A stretch of 64,000 nucleotides of DNA from Achromobacter insolitus (GTDB lineage: Bacteria > Pseudomonadota > Gammaproteobacteria > Burkholderiales > Burkholderiaceae_B). Within the stretch, counting starts at the first letter, position 1; each line of letters opens with the position of its first letter. The stretch is taken from positions 868,001 to 932,000 of the forward strand of contig NZ_NJIF01000001.1 in assembly GCF_002209555.1 (NCBI RefSeq), written 5' to 3'. A program made the translations under genes and the position numbers. Positions 1 through 9,486 of the stretch are shown piece after piece. The notes under the pieces are model-generated. The model was not told where the DNA came from. It was given only the letters and a program-made list of their open reading frames with translations, and made no database searches.

Positions 1-31
1 TGAGGTTGCGTGAAGCAACGGGCGTGGCCCG

Positions 32-1372
32 TTACCGTTTTTTGGCGCGTTCCTGAGCGTCCAGCTCGCGCAGGAATGCCAGCTTTTGCTGGATTTTAGC
101 CTCCAGGCCGCGATCGGTCGGCCGATAGAAGGAGGGATTGAGCCCATCGGGGAAATATTGCTCGGCGGCGGCATAACCGTGAGGCTCGTCGTGCGCGTAG
201 CGATATGCCTTTCCGTGGCCCAGCTGTTTCATCAATTTGGTGGGCGCATTGCGCAGGTGGATCGGCACCGGCGCGCTGCCGTGCTCGGCCGCGAACTTGC
301 GCGCCTGGTTGTAGGCGTTGTAGACGGCGTTCGACTTGGCCGCGCACGCCATGTAGACCACCGCCTGCGCGAGAGCCAGCTCGCCTTCCGGCGAACCCAG
401 GCGCTCGTAGATGTCGGCGCCGTTCACGGCCAGGTCCGTCGCGCGGGGATCGGCCAGGCCGATGTCTTCCACCGCCATGCGCACCAGCCGCCGCGACAGG
501 TATTTGGGATCGGCTCCGCCGTCGATCATGCGGCAGAACCAGTACAGCGCAGCGTCGGGATTGGAGCCCCGCACCGATTTATGCAGCGCGCTGATCTGGT
601 CATAGAACGCGTCGCCGCCCTTGTCGAAGCGACGCAGGTTCTGCGACAGCGAAATTTCCAGCCAGGCCGCGTCCACCGTGTCCCGGCCCGCTGCCTGTGC
701 CGACTCGGCCACCACTTCGACCGCGCTGATCAGCCGGCGCGCGTCGCCGTCGGCCCAGGCCGCGAGCTGTTCGCGCGCATCAGGCTCGATGCGGATGCGC
801 TCGCCCTCGTCCAGTCCGTCGTTCAGCGCCTGTTCGGCCCGATCGACCAGCTGTTGCAGCTCTTCGGTGGTGAGCGATTGCAGCACATACACGCGCGCCC
901 GCGACAACAATGCCGAATTGACTTCGAACGAGGGGTTTTCGGTGGTGGCGCCGATAAAGGTGAACAGCCCGCTTTCCACATAGGGCAGGAACGCGTCCTG
1001 CTGCGCCTTGTTGAAGCGGTGCACTTCGTCGACGAAGAGGATAGTGCGCCGTCCCTGGCCTTGAGCCACCTGGGCCACCGTGACCGCGTCACGGATGTCC
1101 TTGACCCCGCCCAGCACCGCCGAAATGGCGATGAACTGGGCATCGAAGCCATCGGCCATCAGGCGCGCCAACGTGGTCTTGCCCACGCCGGGCGGCCCCC
1201 AGAAGATCATGGAATGCGGACGCCCCGAATCGAAAGCGACGCGCAGGGGTTTGTCCGGCCCGAGCAGGTGCGACTGCCCGACCACGTCGGACAGCGTGCG
1301 CGGGCGCAGCCGCTCGGCCAGGGGCACATAAGGCCGATGCGCAGGATCGGCCGCGAAGAGATCGTTGCTCAT
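32..1372 (-). CDS. rarA: Replication-associated recombination protein A (AAA+ ATPase)
   Basis: RarA/MgsA/WRNIP1-family AAA+ ATPase, a cytoplasmic protein that acts at stalled or gapped replication forks. The 446-aa length matches the family. Walker A GPPGVGKT lies at residues 59-66, Walker [10 protein letters not shown] near 115-123, and the sensor-type stretch GATTENPSF follows near 141. The C-terminal third carries the MgsA-type oligomerisation region ([15 protein letters not shown] and following). The start is the ATG opening MSNDLF. It lies 87 bp downstream of a nitrilase-like gene on the same strand. In E. coli and many relatives the order is ftsK-lolA-rarA-serS; here lolA is about 11 kb away. 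serS would be expected just beyond the left edge. Confidence 0.95.
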   Translation of the reverse strand: MSNDLFAADPAHRPYVPLAERLRPRTLSDVVGQSHLLGPDKPLRVAFDSGRPHSMIFWGPPGVGKTTLARLMADGFDAQFIAISAVLGGVKDIRDAVTVAQVAQGQGRRTILFVDEVHRFNKAQQDAFLPYVESGLFTFIGATTENPSFEVNSALLSRARVYVLQSLTTEELQQLVDRAEQALNDGLDEGERIRIEPDAREQLAAWADGDARRLISAVEVVAESAQAAGRDTVDAAWLEISLSQNLRRFDKGGDAFYDQISALHKSVRGSNPDAALYWFCRMIDGGADPKYLSRRLVRMAVEDIGLADPRATDLAVNGADIYERLGSPEGELALAQAVVYMACAAKSNAVYNAYNQARKFAAEHGSAPVPIHLRNAPTKLMKQLGHGKAYRYAHDEPHGYAAAEQYFPDGLNPSFYRPTDRGLEAKIQQKLAFLRELDAQERAKKR

Positions 1373-1459
1373 TGGCAGCAGATGAGGGGAGACAGCAAGT
1401 AAATCAAGTCAGCATTACACCATGCCGCGCGCGCGCCCCGCCCTGCGGAGCCCGGCAAC

Positions 1460-2251
1460 CTAGGCCAGCCCCGGCGGCGCGAAGCGCCGGTTCGCCAGCA
1501 CCGGCAGCACCTTGCGGGCATGGGCCAGCCGTTCGGGGTCGATATCGGCGAACACCAGCGCCGGGGCCTCGCCCGCGCGCGCCGTCACCACGCCCAACGG
1601 GTCCACCACCATGCTGCAACCGATGTTGCGTTCGCCGCATTCGCCCGTGGCCGCCACGTAGCAGGTATTTTCCAGCGCGCGCGCCGTGACCAGCACTTCC
1701 CAGTGCATTTCCTTCAACGGGCCGCGCACCCAGGCGGCCGGCAGCACCAGCAGATCCGCGCCGTCCAGCGCCAGACGCCGCGCCAACTCGGGAAAGCGCA
1801 CGTCATAGCAGGTCATCAGGCCGACGCGCAGGCCGCCGATGTCCAGCAAGGGCGGAATGTCGATGCCGGGCGTGACGTTGGTGGATTCCTTCATGTTGAA
1901 GGCGTCGTACAGGTGCAGCTTGCGGTATTGCGACAGGATCTGGCCGTCGCGCAGCGTGACCAGCGTATTCCAGACCCGCCCTTCCCCGGTCGGCACGTGC
2001 ACGCACATCATCGTCGCCAGCTGCGAACCGCGGCTGGCTTCCAGCAGGCGGCTCATGAAAGGGCCGTCCAGCGGCTGCGCCGCCTTCAGAACAATCTGCG
2101 GATCGGTGATATCGCGGGCCAGAATGCCCTCGGGCAAGACCAGCAGGCCGGCGCCGCCCGCTCGGGCGCGCTCCATCAGGTCTATGCAGACCTGGGCGTT
2201 TTCTTCCCAGACCCGGCTGACGGCGAACTGGCCCAAAGCAACTTTCAGCAT
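1460..2251 (-). CDS. Carbon-nitrogen hydrolase (nitrilase/omega-amidase superfamily)
   Basis: Nitrilase-superfamily hydrolase of 263 aa, resembling the Nit1/Nit2 branch that hydrolyses small amides such as deaminated glutathione or omega-amides. The Glu-Lys-Cys triad is readable: E41 in LPEGIL, K111 in YRKLHLYD, C148 in TCYDVRFPEL. It has no signal peptide, so it should be cytoplasmic. The start is the ATG opening MLKVALGQF, the standard beginning of the fold. It is divergent from the D-amino-acid locus beginning at 2406 and upstream of rarA on the same strand. The substrate cannot be fixed from sequence; membership of the adjacent D-amino-acid locus is possible but unproven. Confidence 0.85.
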   Translation of the reverse strand: MLKVALGQFAVSRVWEENAQVCIDLMERARAGGAGLLVLPEGILARDITDPQIVLKAAQPLDGPFMSRLLEASRGSQLATMMCVHVPTGEGRVWNTLVTLRDGQILSQYRKLHLYDAFNMKESTNVTPGIDIPPLLDIGGLRVGLMTCYDVRFPELARRLALDGADLLVLPAAWVRGPLKEMHWEVLVTARALENTCYVAATGECGERNIGCSMVVDPLGVVTARAGEAPALVFADIDPERLAHARKVLPVLANRRFAPPGLA

Positions 2252-2333
2252 GGCGCTTCCTTGTGTCGGAGGTTTTTCCTATTGTCGCGCCAACCGCCGG
2301 CCAGCGCCGACTACGGGAAACTCCTAGCTCCCG

Positions 2334-2392
2334 CATGTAAATTTCTTTCACGATAATGAAAAAAATCGGATTTGACGTAAATATTTTCCATA
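2334..2392. promoter_or_regulatory. Putative operator/promoter of the D-amino-acid locus
   Basis: This AT-rich stretch stands out in a GC-rich genome. It has a near-perfect inverted repeat, TTTCTTTCA (2342-2350) and TGAAAAAAA (2357-2365), separated by CGATAA; eight of nine positions pair. The overlapping GATAAT (2352-2357) could be a -10 element. GTAAAT occurs twice nearby, before and after the repeat. RpiR-family regulators often bind AT-rich inverted repeats and one is encoded at 9487, so autoregulation of the locus is a reasonable inference. Confidence 0.4.
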
Positions 2393-2405
2393 GCAGGCGC
2401 CCCCC

Positions 2406-3677
2406 ATGACGAACCCCTTTTTCCCCGCAGCCGCCCTGGACGTGAACGGCAAAGGCCTGGGCGCCTTTCCGGAATCCTGTACCACCGCCGACGTGGCCGC
2501 GCTGAACTGGAACCTGCTCAATGAGGACGTGAGCCTGCCCGTGGCCGTGCTGTACGAGGCCCGCGTACGCCACAATCTGCAATGGATGCAGCGCTTCATG
2601 GAGGCGTACCGCGTCAAGCTGGCCCCGCACGGCAAGACCACGATGAGCCCGGCGCTGTTCCGGCGCCAGATCGAGGGGGGCGCCTGGGGCATCACGCTGG
2701 CGACCGCGCCACAGGTCCAGGCAGCGTATCAGCACGGCATCCGCCGGGTCCTGATGGCCAACCAGTTGGTGGGCCGGGCCAACATGGCCATCATCGCGCG
2801 CCTGCTGCGCGATCCGGCCTTCACCTTCTTCTGCATCGTGGACTCCCCCGCCAACGCGGCGCAGCTGGGCGCCTACTTCGGCGAACAAGGCCTGATCCTG
2901 CCGGTGCTGATCGAATTAGGCCCGCAGGGCGGCCGCACCGGCGTGCGCGACGACGCCCAATTGCAGCCGCTGGTCGAAGAGATCGGCAAATGGCCCGGCC
3001 TGGCGCTGGCTGGCATTGAAGTCTACGAAGGCGTGCTGCAGGAAGAAAGCGCGATCCGCGCCTTCCTGCGCCGCGCCACCGACGCCCTGCGCGGCCTGGC
3101 AGCCGCCGGCCGTCTGCGCAAGCACGGCCCCGCGCTGATCTCGGGCGCGGGCTCGGCCTGGTTCGACGTGGTCGCCGAGGAATTCTCGCAACTCGACATT
3201 GGCGCGCCGCTCGAAATCGTGCTGCGCCCCGGTTGCTACCTGTCGCATGATGTCGGCATCTACCGATCCGCCGCCGAACGCATCAACGCCCACAATCCCG
3301 TCGCCCGGCAGATGGAACCCGGCCTGCAGCCCGCCCTGCAGGTCTGGGCCTACGTGCAATCGTTGCCCGAACCGGGCCGCGCCATCGTGGCAATGGGCAA
3401 GCGCGACGCGGCCTTCGACGCCGGCCTGCCGACGCCCGCCGCCTTGTTCCGCCCCGGACGCGATACCGCACCCGGCCAGGCTCCCGCCCACTGGAAGCTG
3501 AGCGCGATGATGGACCAGCATGCCTTCATGCAGATCGGCGAAGGCGACGATATCCAGGTCGGCGACATGATCGCCTTCGACATTTCCCACCCCTGCCTGA
3601 CTTTCGACAAGTGGCGCCAGGTGCTGCTGGTGGACGAGCAGTACCGCGTCACCGATGTGGCCGAGACCTTCTTCTGA
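2406..3677 (+). CDS. PLP-dependent D-amino acid deaminase / D-serine dehydratase-like protein
   Basis: Fold-type III PLP enzyme (alanine-racemase-like N-terminal barrel) of the DSD1/D-threonine aldolase group, 423 aa. The PLP lysine is K77 in APHGKTTMSP. Near the C terminus SHPC supplies a His-x-Cys pair (H395, C397), the zinc ligand pattern of eukaryotic-type D-serine dehydratase, whereas D-threonine aldolases carry His-x-Asp. A dehydratase/deaminase of D-Ser or a similar D-amino acid is therefore the best guess. It is the first gene of a plus-strand locus with a peptide ABC importer, an N-acyl-D-amino-acid deacylase and RidA. RidA would clear the enamine/imine such an enzyme releases. Exact substrate unknown. 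Confidence 0.85.
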   Translation: MTNPFFPAAALDVNGKGLGAFPESCTTADVAALNWNLLNEDVSLPVAVLYEARVRHNLQWMQRFMEAYRVKLAPHGKTTMSPALFRRQIEGGAWGITLATAPQVQAAYQHGIRRVLMANQLVGRANMAIIARLLRDPAFTFFCIVDSPANAAQLGAYFGEQGLILPVLIELGPQGGRTGVRDDAQLQPLVEEIGKWPGLALAGIEVYEGVLQEESAIRAFLRRATDALRGLAAAGRLRKHGPALISGAGSAWFDVVAEEFSQLDIGAPLEIVLRPGCYLSHDVGIYRSAAERINAHNPVARQMEPGLQPALQVWAYVQSLPEPGRAIVAMGKRDAAFDAGLPTPAALFRPGRDTAPGQAPAHWKLSAMMDQHAFMQIGEGDDIQVGDMIAFDISHPCLTFDKWRQVLLVDEQYRVTDVAETFF

Positions 3678-3821
3678 CCTCTGACATCCGATCCGTTTTC
3701 TGAACGACCTTGCCCGCCGCGCCGCGCCGGCACGCGGAGGCAGGAAGCATCGCGGGACTCCGGCGCAACAACTCTTATTACTACAAGCAAAACCCGTTTT
3801 TGACCCTCTGGAGAGAGAATC

Positions 3822-5378
3822 ATGAACTTCCGTACCTCCCGGCGAGGCGGTGGGCTCAATAGCCTGCTGCTGGCCGGCGCAATTGGCTTGACCGCATTGT
3901 CGACCCCCGCCCTCTGTGCCACGCCGGTCAAGGGAGGCACGATCTCGGTCGCCACCATAGGCGAGCCGCCCACGCTGGACCCCATGACCAGCACGGCCGA
4001 CCTGGTCGGCATCCTGACCCAGCACTTCTTCGAAACGCTGTACACCTTCGACGACAAGTGGAACCTGACTCCGCTGCTGGCCGACAAGCTGCCGGACGTT
4101 TCGCCGGACGGCCTGACCTACACCATCCCGCTACGCCAGGGCATCACCTTCCACGACGGATCCAAGATGGATTCGTCGGACGTGCTCGCCTCGCTGAAGC
4201 GCTGGACCGAAACCGCCACGCGCGGCAAGATGGCCGCCAAGATCATTACGGGCATGGAAGCGCCGGATGCCAACACTGTCCGGATCACGCTCAAGCAGCC
4301 CTATGCGCCCTTGACTGCGCTGCTGGCCATGAACAACAGCGCTGCGGTCATCATGCCCAAGGGCAAGATTGCTCCGGCCCTGACCGAATTCGTCGGCACA
4401 GGTCCGTACCAACTGAAGGCGCGCGTGCCCGACCAGTACATCCAGCTGGTCCGCTTCGAAGGCTACAAGCAGCGCGAAGGCGAGCCCGACGGCTTCGGCG
4501 GCGCGCGCAAGCAGTACCTGGATGAAATCCGTTTCGTGCCGGTCAGCAACGCCAACACCCGCGTCGAAAGCGCGGTGGCCGGCCAGTTCGACTATGTCGA
4601 TTCCTTGCCGGTGGAATCGCTGCCCAAGCTCAAGAACGGCCGTTCCGATCCCGTGATGCTCAAGCCCTTCGGCTGGCCGCGCCTGGTGCTCAACACCAAG
4701 CAAGGCATCATGTCCAATCTGGCGGTACGCCAGGCCGTGCAGCTGGCCCTCAACGAAGAGGACATGCTGTACGCCGCGTTCGGCGACAAGAACTTCTACA
4801 AGCTCAATGGCGACCTGTATCCCGAGGGCTATCCCTGGGCCACGTCGCTGGGCGGCAAGGTCTACAACAAGGGCGATGCCGCCGGCGCGAAGAAAATGGT
4901 GGACGGCGCCAATGTGCAGGACCGCAAGATCCGCATCCTGACCAGCCAGCAATACGAGTTCCACTACAAGATGGCGCTAGTGGCCGCGGAGTACCTGAAG
5001 GCCGCCGGCTTTACCGTGGACATGCAGGTGGTGGACTGGGCCACGCTGACGCAGCGCCGCCAGGACCCAGCCTTGTGGGATATCTTCATCACGCACAGCC
5101 CGTTCCTGCCCGAACCCGCGCTGATCGACTTCCCGTCCAAGGACGCGCCGGGCTGGTGGGACACGCCGCGCCGCAACCAGACACTGGATGCCTTCAACCA
5201 GGCCCGCAGCCAGGAAGAACGCGTCAAGCGCTGGGCTGACGTCCAGCAGGCCGTGTACGACGAAGTGCCCTTTATCAAGGTCGGTGACTTCAACGCCCAG
5301 GCCGCCCGCTCGCCGTCGCTGCAAGGCACCAAAGCCGTGCCGTGGCCCTACTTCTGGAACGCCTGGAAGTCCAAGTAA
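3822..5378 (+). CDS. ABC transporter periplasmic substrate-binding protein (peptide/SBP_bac_5 family)
   Basis: Periplasmic solute-binding protein of the dipeptide/oligopeptide class (DppA/OppA type), 518 aa. An N-terminal signal peptide with a hydrophobic core (residues about 12-30) ends at an Ala-rich site near residue 33 (ALCA). The mature protein begins with the family pattern GGTISVATIGEPPTLDP, followed by the typical FHDGSKMDSSDV stretch. An AG-rich ribosome site (GGAGAGAGA) lies just ahead of the ATG. It is followed by two permeases and two ATPases. In this locus it probably delivers D-amino-acid-containing or N-acylated peptides, but ligand specificity cannot be read from the sequence. 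Confidence 0.92.
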   Translation: MNFRTSRRGGGLNSLLLAGAIGLTALSTPALCATPVKGGTISVATIGEPPTLDPMTSTADLVGILTQHFFETLYTFDDKWNLTPLLADKLPDVSPDGLTYTIPLRQGITFHDGSKMDSSDVLASLKRWTETATRGKMAAKIITGMEAPDANTVRITLKQPYAPLTALLAMNNSAAVIMPKGKIAPALTEFVGTGPYQLKARVPDQYIQLVRFEGYKQREGEPDGFGGARKQYLDEIRFVPVSNANTRVESAVAGQFDYVDSLPVESLPKLKNGRSDPVMLKPFGWPRLVLNTKQGIMSNLAVRQAVQLALNEEDMLYAAFGDKNFYKLNGDLYPEGYPWATSLGGKVYNKGDAAGAKKMVDGANVQDRKIRILTSQQYEFHYKMALVAAEYLKAAGFTVDMQVVDWATLTQRRQDPALWDIFITHSPFLPEPALIDFPSKDAPGWWDTPRRNQTLDAFNQARSQEERVKRWADVQQAVYDEVPFIKVGDFNAQAARSPSLQGTKAVPWPYFWNAWKSK

Positions 5379-5390
5379 GACAGGGTGTCA

Positions 5391-5427
5391 CGCGGCAGGC
5401 GTAGCCGGAACCCAACGGCCTGCCGCG
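5391..5427 (+). promoter_or_regulatory. Intercistronic hairpin between binding-protein and permease genes
   Basis: Perfect 10-bp inverted repeat CGCGGCAGGC (5391-5400) and GCCTGCCGCG (5418-5427) with a 17-nt loop, placed just after the binding-protein stop codon and without a U-tract. Such hairpins after solute-binding genes often stabilise the upstream mRNA, giving excess binding protein over membrane subunits; that role is inferred. Confidence 0.5.
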
Positions 5428-5515
5428 CAACCCATCGGCGCATGCCTGCAAGCGCGCTCGTCATCGAGCGCGCCGCACCCTCCCCACGATACGACGCTTT
5501 CTTAGGACATCCATC

Positions 5516-6457
5516 GTGTTGCGTTATCTCTTAAACCGGCTGGTCGGGCTGGTGGCCGTGATGTTCATCGTCGCGACCATCGTGTTCGTGATCATCCGCG
5601 TCACGCCCGGCGACCCGGCGGCCGTGATGCTGGGTCCGCAAGCCAGCCAGCAGGACATCGCCGCGCTGCGCACCCAACTGGGGCTGGATCAGCCTCTGGC
5701 CGTGCAATACCTGTCGTGGCTGGGCAAGCTGGCCCAAGGCGACCTGGGCCAATCCATCTTCATGAACAAGCCGGTGTTGTCGGCGCTGGCCGACCGCGCC
5801 GAGCCCACGATCCTGCTGACGCTCATGTCGCTCATGATCGCCAGCGCCATCGCGCTACCGGTGGGCATATTGTCAGCGGTCAAGCGCGGCACCACGCTGG
5901 ACCAGTCGGTGCTGTCTTTCTCGATGTTTACCTCCAGCGTGCCCAGCTTCTGGCTCGGGCTGCTACTGATGCAATTATTCTCGGTCAAGCTGGGATGGCT
6001 GCCCGTGGCCGGTTACGGCGGGCCCGATGCCTCGCTCATGACCCGCCTGTCGCACCTGATCCTGCCCGCCGTGGTGCTGGGCCTGGTGAACTCGGCGCTG
6101 ATCACCCGCTTCATCCGCGCCAGCATGCTGGACGTGCTGCGCGACGACTACGTGCGCACTGCGCGCGCCAAGGGCCTGCCGGAAAGCAAGGTGATCCTGA
6201 AGCATGCCGTGCGCAATGCGCTGATCCCGATCTTGACCGTGCTGGGCCTGACCACGGCGCTGCTCATCAGCGGCGCGGTGGTGACTGAAACCGTGTTCGG
6301 CCTGCCCGGCGTAGGCAGTCTGGTGGTGTCGGCGGTCTTGCGCCGCGACTACCCCGTCATCCAGGGTGCGCTGCTGATCATCGCGGCCATCTATGTCCTG
6401 ATCAATCTCATCATCGATCTGCTGTACCTGCTGGTCGATCCCCGGGTCCGCTACTGA
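5516..6457 (+). CDS. ABC transporter permease, DppB/OppB type
   Basis: Inner-membrane permease of a peptide-type ABC importer, 313 aa, with about six hydrophobic helices. The EAA-like cytoplasmic loop that docks the ATPase reads RTARAKGLPESKVILKHAVRN, and the stretch TETVFGLPGVG is characteristic of DppB. The start is GTG (GTG TTG CGT TAT), which gives the family-typical opening MLRYLLNRL; no in-frame ATG lies closer. It is paired with the DppC-type permease at 6573, separated by a GC-rich palindromic element. Confidence 0.92.
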   Translation: MLRYLLNRLVGLVAVMFIVATIVFVIIRVTPGDPAAVMLGPQASQQDIAALRTQLGLDQPLAVQYLSWLGKLAQGDLGQSIFMNKPVLSALADRAEPTILLTLMSLMIASAIALPVGILSAVKRGTTLDQSVLSFSMFTSSVPSFWLGLLLMQLFSVKLGWLPVAGYGGPDASLMTRLSHLILPAVVLGLVNSALITRFIRASMLDVLRDDYVRTARAKGLPESKVILKHAVRNALIPILTVLGLTTALLISGAVVTETVFGLPGVGSLVVSAVLRRDYPVIQGALLIIAAIYVLINLIIDLLYLLVDPRVRY

Positions 6458-6470
6458 TGATGAATCCCAC

Positions 6471-6546
6471 CCCCGAAGCGCCCGCGGCGCTTCCCCCTCA
6501 AGGGGGCGCCGCCTGCGGCCCGGCGAAGCCGGCTCCGCGCGGCCCC
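6471..6546. repeat. GC-rich extragenic palindromic element
   Basis: Between the two permease genes lies a very GC-rich palindromic stretch. Its core is CCCCC (6493-6497), TCAA, GGGGG (6502-6506), flanked by GCGGC/GCCGC arms and followed by CGGCCCGGCGAAGCCGG. Similar wording (TTCCCCTTGGGGCG followed by CGGCCCGGCG) recurs in the 84-bp repeats at 12281-12448, suggesting a dispersed REP-like family. Copy number elsewhere is unknown. Confidence 0.4.
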
Positions 6547-6572
6547 GACGCATCGCAAGTGGAGCATTTGAA

Positions 6573-7442
6573 ATGACAACCGGGACTACTGTGAATTCCG
6601 GAACCGACCGCTGGCAGGTGCTGCGCCTGCTGGTGTCGCGCAAGACCGTGCTGATCAGCCTGATCGTGATCGTCGTGCTGGTCCTGGCCGCGCTGCTGGC
6701 GCCCTGGATCAGCCCCTACGATCCGTTCAAGCTGTCCATCATGAACCGGCTAAAGGGGCCGGGCGCCGCGCATTGGTTCGGCACCGACGACTTCGGGCGC
6801 GACGTGTTCAGCCGCGTCATCTACGGCGGCCGGCTGTCGCTGATGGTGGGCTTCTCCGTCGTGATCGTCTCCAGCGTGCTGGGCATTGCGTTGGGCTTGA
6901 TTGCGGGCTTCTTCCGCTCGGCGGACAAGGTCGTTTCGCGCCTGATCGACGCCATGATGGCCTTCCCCGACATCCTGCTGGCGATCTCGCTGGTGGCCGC
7001 GCTGGGCCCCTCGCTCATCAACGTGGTGATCGCGCTGGGCATCGTCTATACGCCGCGCCTGGCGCGCATCGTGCGCGCCTCGACGCTGGTAATTCGCGAA
7101 CTGCCCTTCGTCGAGGCGGCCCGCGCGCTCGGCGTGCCCACCTGGCGCATCGTCACCGTGCACGTGCTGCGCAACCTGGTGTCGCCCATCCTGGTGCAAG
7201 GCACCTTCATCTTCGCCTACGCGATCCTGGCCGAAGCCGGCCTGTCCTTCCTGGGAGTGGGCGTTTCGCCTGACATCCCCACCTGGGGCACCATGATCAA
7301 CGCCGGCCAGCAATACATGGGCTCGGCCGACTGGATCATGATCTTCCCCGGCATCGCCATCGTCCTGTCCGTGCTGTCGCTGCAATTGGTCGGCGACGGC
7401 CTGCGCGACGTCCTCGATCCGCGCCTGCGCAAGGAGCTGTAA
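6573..7442 (+). CDS. ABC transporter permease, DppC/OppC type
   Basis: Second inner-membrane permease of the peptide-type importer, 289 aa. An N-terminal helix (about residues 28-48) precedes the OppC_N-like linker with HWFGTDDFGRDVFSR, the hallmark of DppC proteins, then the transport domain with five further helices. The ATPase-docking loop is VEAARALGVPTWRIVTVHVLRN. It ends two bases before the first ATPase gene, so the genes are co-translated. It should form the heterodimeric channel with the 5516 product. Confidence 0.93.
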   Translation: MTTGTTVNSGTDRWQVLRLLVSRKTVLISLIVIVVLVLAALLAPWISPYDPFKLSIMNRLKGPGAAHWFGTDDFGRDVFSRVIYGGRLSLMVGFSVVIVSSVLGIALGLIAGFFRSADKVVSRLIDAMMAFPDILLAISLVAALGPSLINVVIALGIVYTPRLARIVRASTLVIRELPFVEAARALGVPTWRIVTVHVLRNLVSPILVQGTFIFAYAILAEAGLSFLGVGVSPDIPTWGTMINAGQQYMGSADWIMIFPGIAIVLSVLSLQLVGDGLRDVLDPRLRKEL

Positions 7443-7444
7443 TC

Positions 7445-8452
7445 ATGACCGCAAGCACCCGAGACGTCGTGCTTTCCGTGGAAGGACTCAAGACCTGGTT
7501 CCACAGCCGCGACGGCATCGCCAAGTCCGTGGATGGCGTGACCTTCGACCTGGCCCGCGGCGAAACGCTGGCCATCGTCGGCGAATCCGGCTCCGGCAAG
7601 TCCGTAACCAGCCTGTCCATCATGGGCCTGCTGCCCAAGCCGGCGGGCCGCATTGAGGCCGGCAAGATCCTGTTCCGCGACCGCCAGGGCGTTCAGCACG
7701 ATCTGGCTCACGCCACGCCCGCCACCCTGCGCAAGATCCGCGGCGCCGAAATCGCCATGATCTTCCAGGAGCCCATGACGAGCCTGAACCCGCTATACAC
7801 CGTGGGCGACCAGATCGCCGAGGCCGTGCTGCAGCACGAGGGCGGTTCCTACGATGCCGCCATGCGGCGCGCCCGCGAAATGTTGGAGCGCGTGGAGATC
7901 CCGGCGGCCGACCGGCGCATCAATGAGTATCCGCATCAGATGTCGGGCGGGATGCGCCAACGCGTGATGATCGCGCTGGCACTGGCCTGCAACCCGGCAG
8001 TGCTGATCGCCGACGAGCCCACCACCGCGCTCGACGTGACCGTGCAGGCGCAGATCCTCGACCTCCTGCGCCGGCTCCAGGCTGAGATGAACATGAGCAT
8101 CCTGTTCATCACGCACAATCTGGGCGTGGTGGCCGAGATCGCGCACCGCGTGGCGGTCATGTATGCCGGCCGCGTGGTCGAGGACGCGGGCGTCTACGAC
8201 CTGTTCGAAAAACCCACTCACCCCTACACGCGTGGTCTGCTGTCCTGCATTCCCACGGCCGCCCTGCTGGCCTCCGGCGAACGCCTGCGCGCCATCCCCG
8301 GCAACGTGCCCAGCGTGCTGTCGCTGCCGCCTGGCTGTACGTTCGCGCCGCGCTGCCCGCTGGCCGCCGACGACTGCCGCGCCGCCGTGCCCGAACTCGT
8401 GCCGGTGCAGACCGAACACCGCGCGCGCTGCATCAAGGTGAATTCGATATGA
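7445..8452 (+). CDS. ABC transporter ATP-binding protein, DppD/OppD type
   Basis: Cytoplasmic ATPase of the importer, 335 aa. It shows Walker A GESGSGKS near residue 47, Q-loop [13 protein letters not shown] signature MSGGMRQR, Walker [14 protein letters not shown] and the switch His in ITHNLG. The C-terminal oligopeptide-transport extension with [14 protein letters not shown] is typical of DppD/OppD. Its last four bases overlap the start of the second ATPase gene (ATGA), indicating translational coupling. Confidence 0.95.
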   Translation: MTASTRDVVLSVEGLKTWFHSRDGIAKSVDGVTFDLARGETLAIVGESGSGKSVTSLSIMGLLPKPAGRIEAGKILFRDRQGVQHDLAHATPATLRKIRGAEIAMIFQEPMTSLNPLYTVGDQIAEAVLQHEGGSYDAAMRRAREMLERVEIPAADRRINEYPHQMSGGMRQRVMIALALACNPAVLIADEPTTALDVTVQAQILDLLRRLQAEMNMSILFITHNLGVVAEIAHRVAVMYAGRVVEDAGVYDLFEKPTHPYTRGLLSCIPTAALLASGERLRAIPGNVPSVLSLPPGCTFAPRCPLAADDCRAAVPELVPVQTEHRARCIKVNSI

Positions 8453-9450
8453 CGAACAGCCCCATCCCCGTCCGCGCTGAAGAGCCGCTGGTGCGGATCC
8501 AGGACCTGAAGGTCCATTTCCCCACATCCCAGGCGCGCAACGCCCCGGTGGTGAAGGCGGTGGACGGCGTCAGCTTCGACGTGCCGCGCAACACCATCGT
8601 CGGCCTGGTCGGCGAGTCCGGCTCGGGCAAGACCACCACCGGCCGCGCGCTGCTGCGCCTGTTCGCCCCCACTGCCGGACGCATCTTGTTCGACGGGCAG
8701 GACATCACCAAGCTGTCCGAAAAACAAATGCTGCCCTGGCGCCGCCGCATGCAGATCGTGTTCCAGGATCCCTATGCCAGTCTCAACCCCCGCATGACGG
8801 TGGCCGAGATCCTGGGCGAAGCGCTGGACACTCATCAACTGGCGCAGCATCGCCGCATGGCCCGCATCGGCGAACTGCTGGAACGCGTGGGCCTCAATGC
8901 CGACCACAGCCGGCGCTACCCGCACGAATTCTCCGGCGGCCAGCGCCAGCGCATCGGCATCGCCCGCGCGCTGGCGGTGGAGCCCGACTTCATCGTGGCC
9001 GACGAGCCCGTGTCCGCGCTGGACGTGTCGGTACAGGCGCAGGTGCTGAACCTGCTGCAGGACCTGCAACGCGACCTGGGGCTGACCATGCTGTTCGTGG
9101 CCCACGACCTGGCCGTGGTGGACTACCTGTGCGACGAGGTCGTGGTGATGTACCTGGGCCGCGTCATGGAGCGCGGGCCGACCAGCGAAGTCTACGCCCG
9201 CCCCCGCCATCCCTATACGCGCGCGCTGCTGTCCGCCGCGCCGGTGCCGGATCCGCGCGCCCCGCGTTCGCGTATCCTGCTCAAGGGCGATATCCCCAGC
9301 CCGGTCAACCCGCCTTCCGGTTGTGTGTTCCGCACCCGCTGTCCATACGCTATCGAAAGCTGTGCGACGACCGAGGCGCAGGCCGCCAATGTCGGCCCGG
9401 GCCATTACGTGGCTTGTTCGCGCATCGGCGACGCCGAGCTGGCCGCCTGA
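8449..9450 (+). CDS. ABC transporter ATP-binding protein, DppF/OppF type
   Basis: Second ATPase of the importer, 333 aa. Walker A GESGSGKTT, Q-loop FQDPYASLNP, signature FSGGQRQR, Walker B FIVADEPVSALDV and switch His in VAHDLA are all intact, and the C-terminal Cys-rich extension (CVFRTRCPYAIESC) is present. It pairs with the 7445 ATPase by a 4-bp overlap. The regulator gene follows after 36 bp. Confidence 0.95.
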   Translation: MTNSPIPVRAEEPLVRIQDLKVHFPTSQARNAPVVKAVDGVSFDVPRNTIVGLVGESGSGKTTTGRALLRLFAPTAGRILFDGQDITKLSEKQMLPWRRRMQIVFQDPYASLNPRMTVAEILGEALDTHQLAQHRRMARIGELLERVGLNADHSRRYPHEFSGGQRQRIGIARALAVEPDFIVADEPVSALDVSVQAQVLNLLQDLQRDLGLTMLFVAHDLAVVDYLCDEVVVMYLGRVMERGPTSEVYARPRHPYTRALLSAAPVPDPRAPRSRILLKGDIPSPVNPPSGCVFRTRCPYAIESCATTEAQAANVGPGHYVACSRIGDAELAA

Positions 9451-9486
9451 TCGCCGCCCAGCCCAGACCAGACCCAGGAAGCCCAC

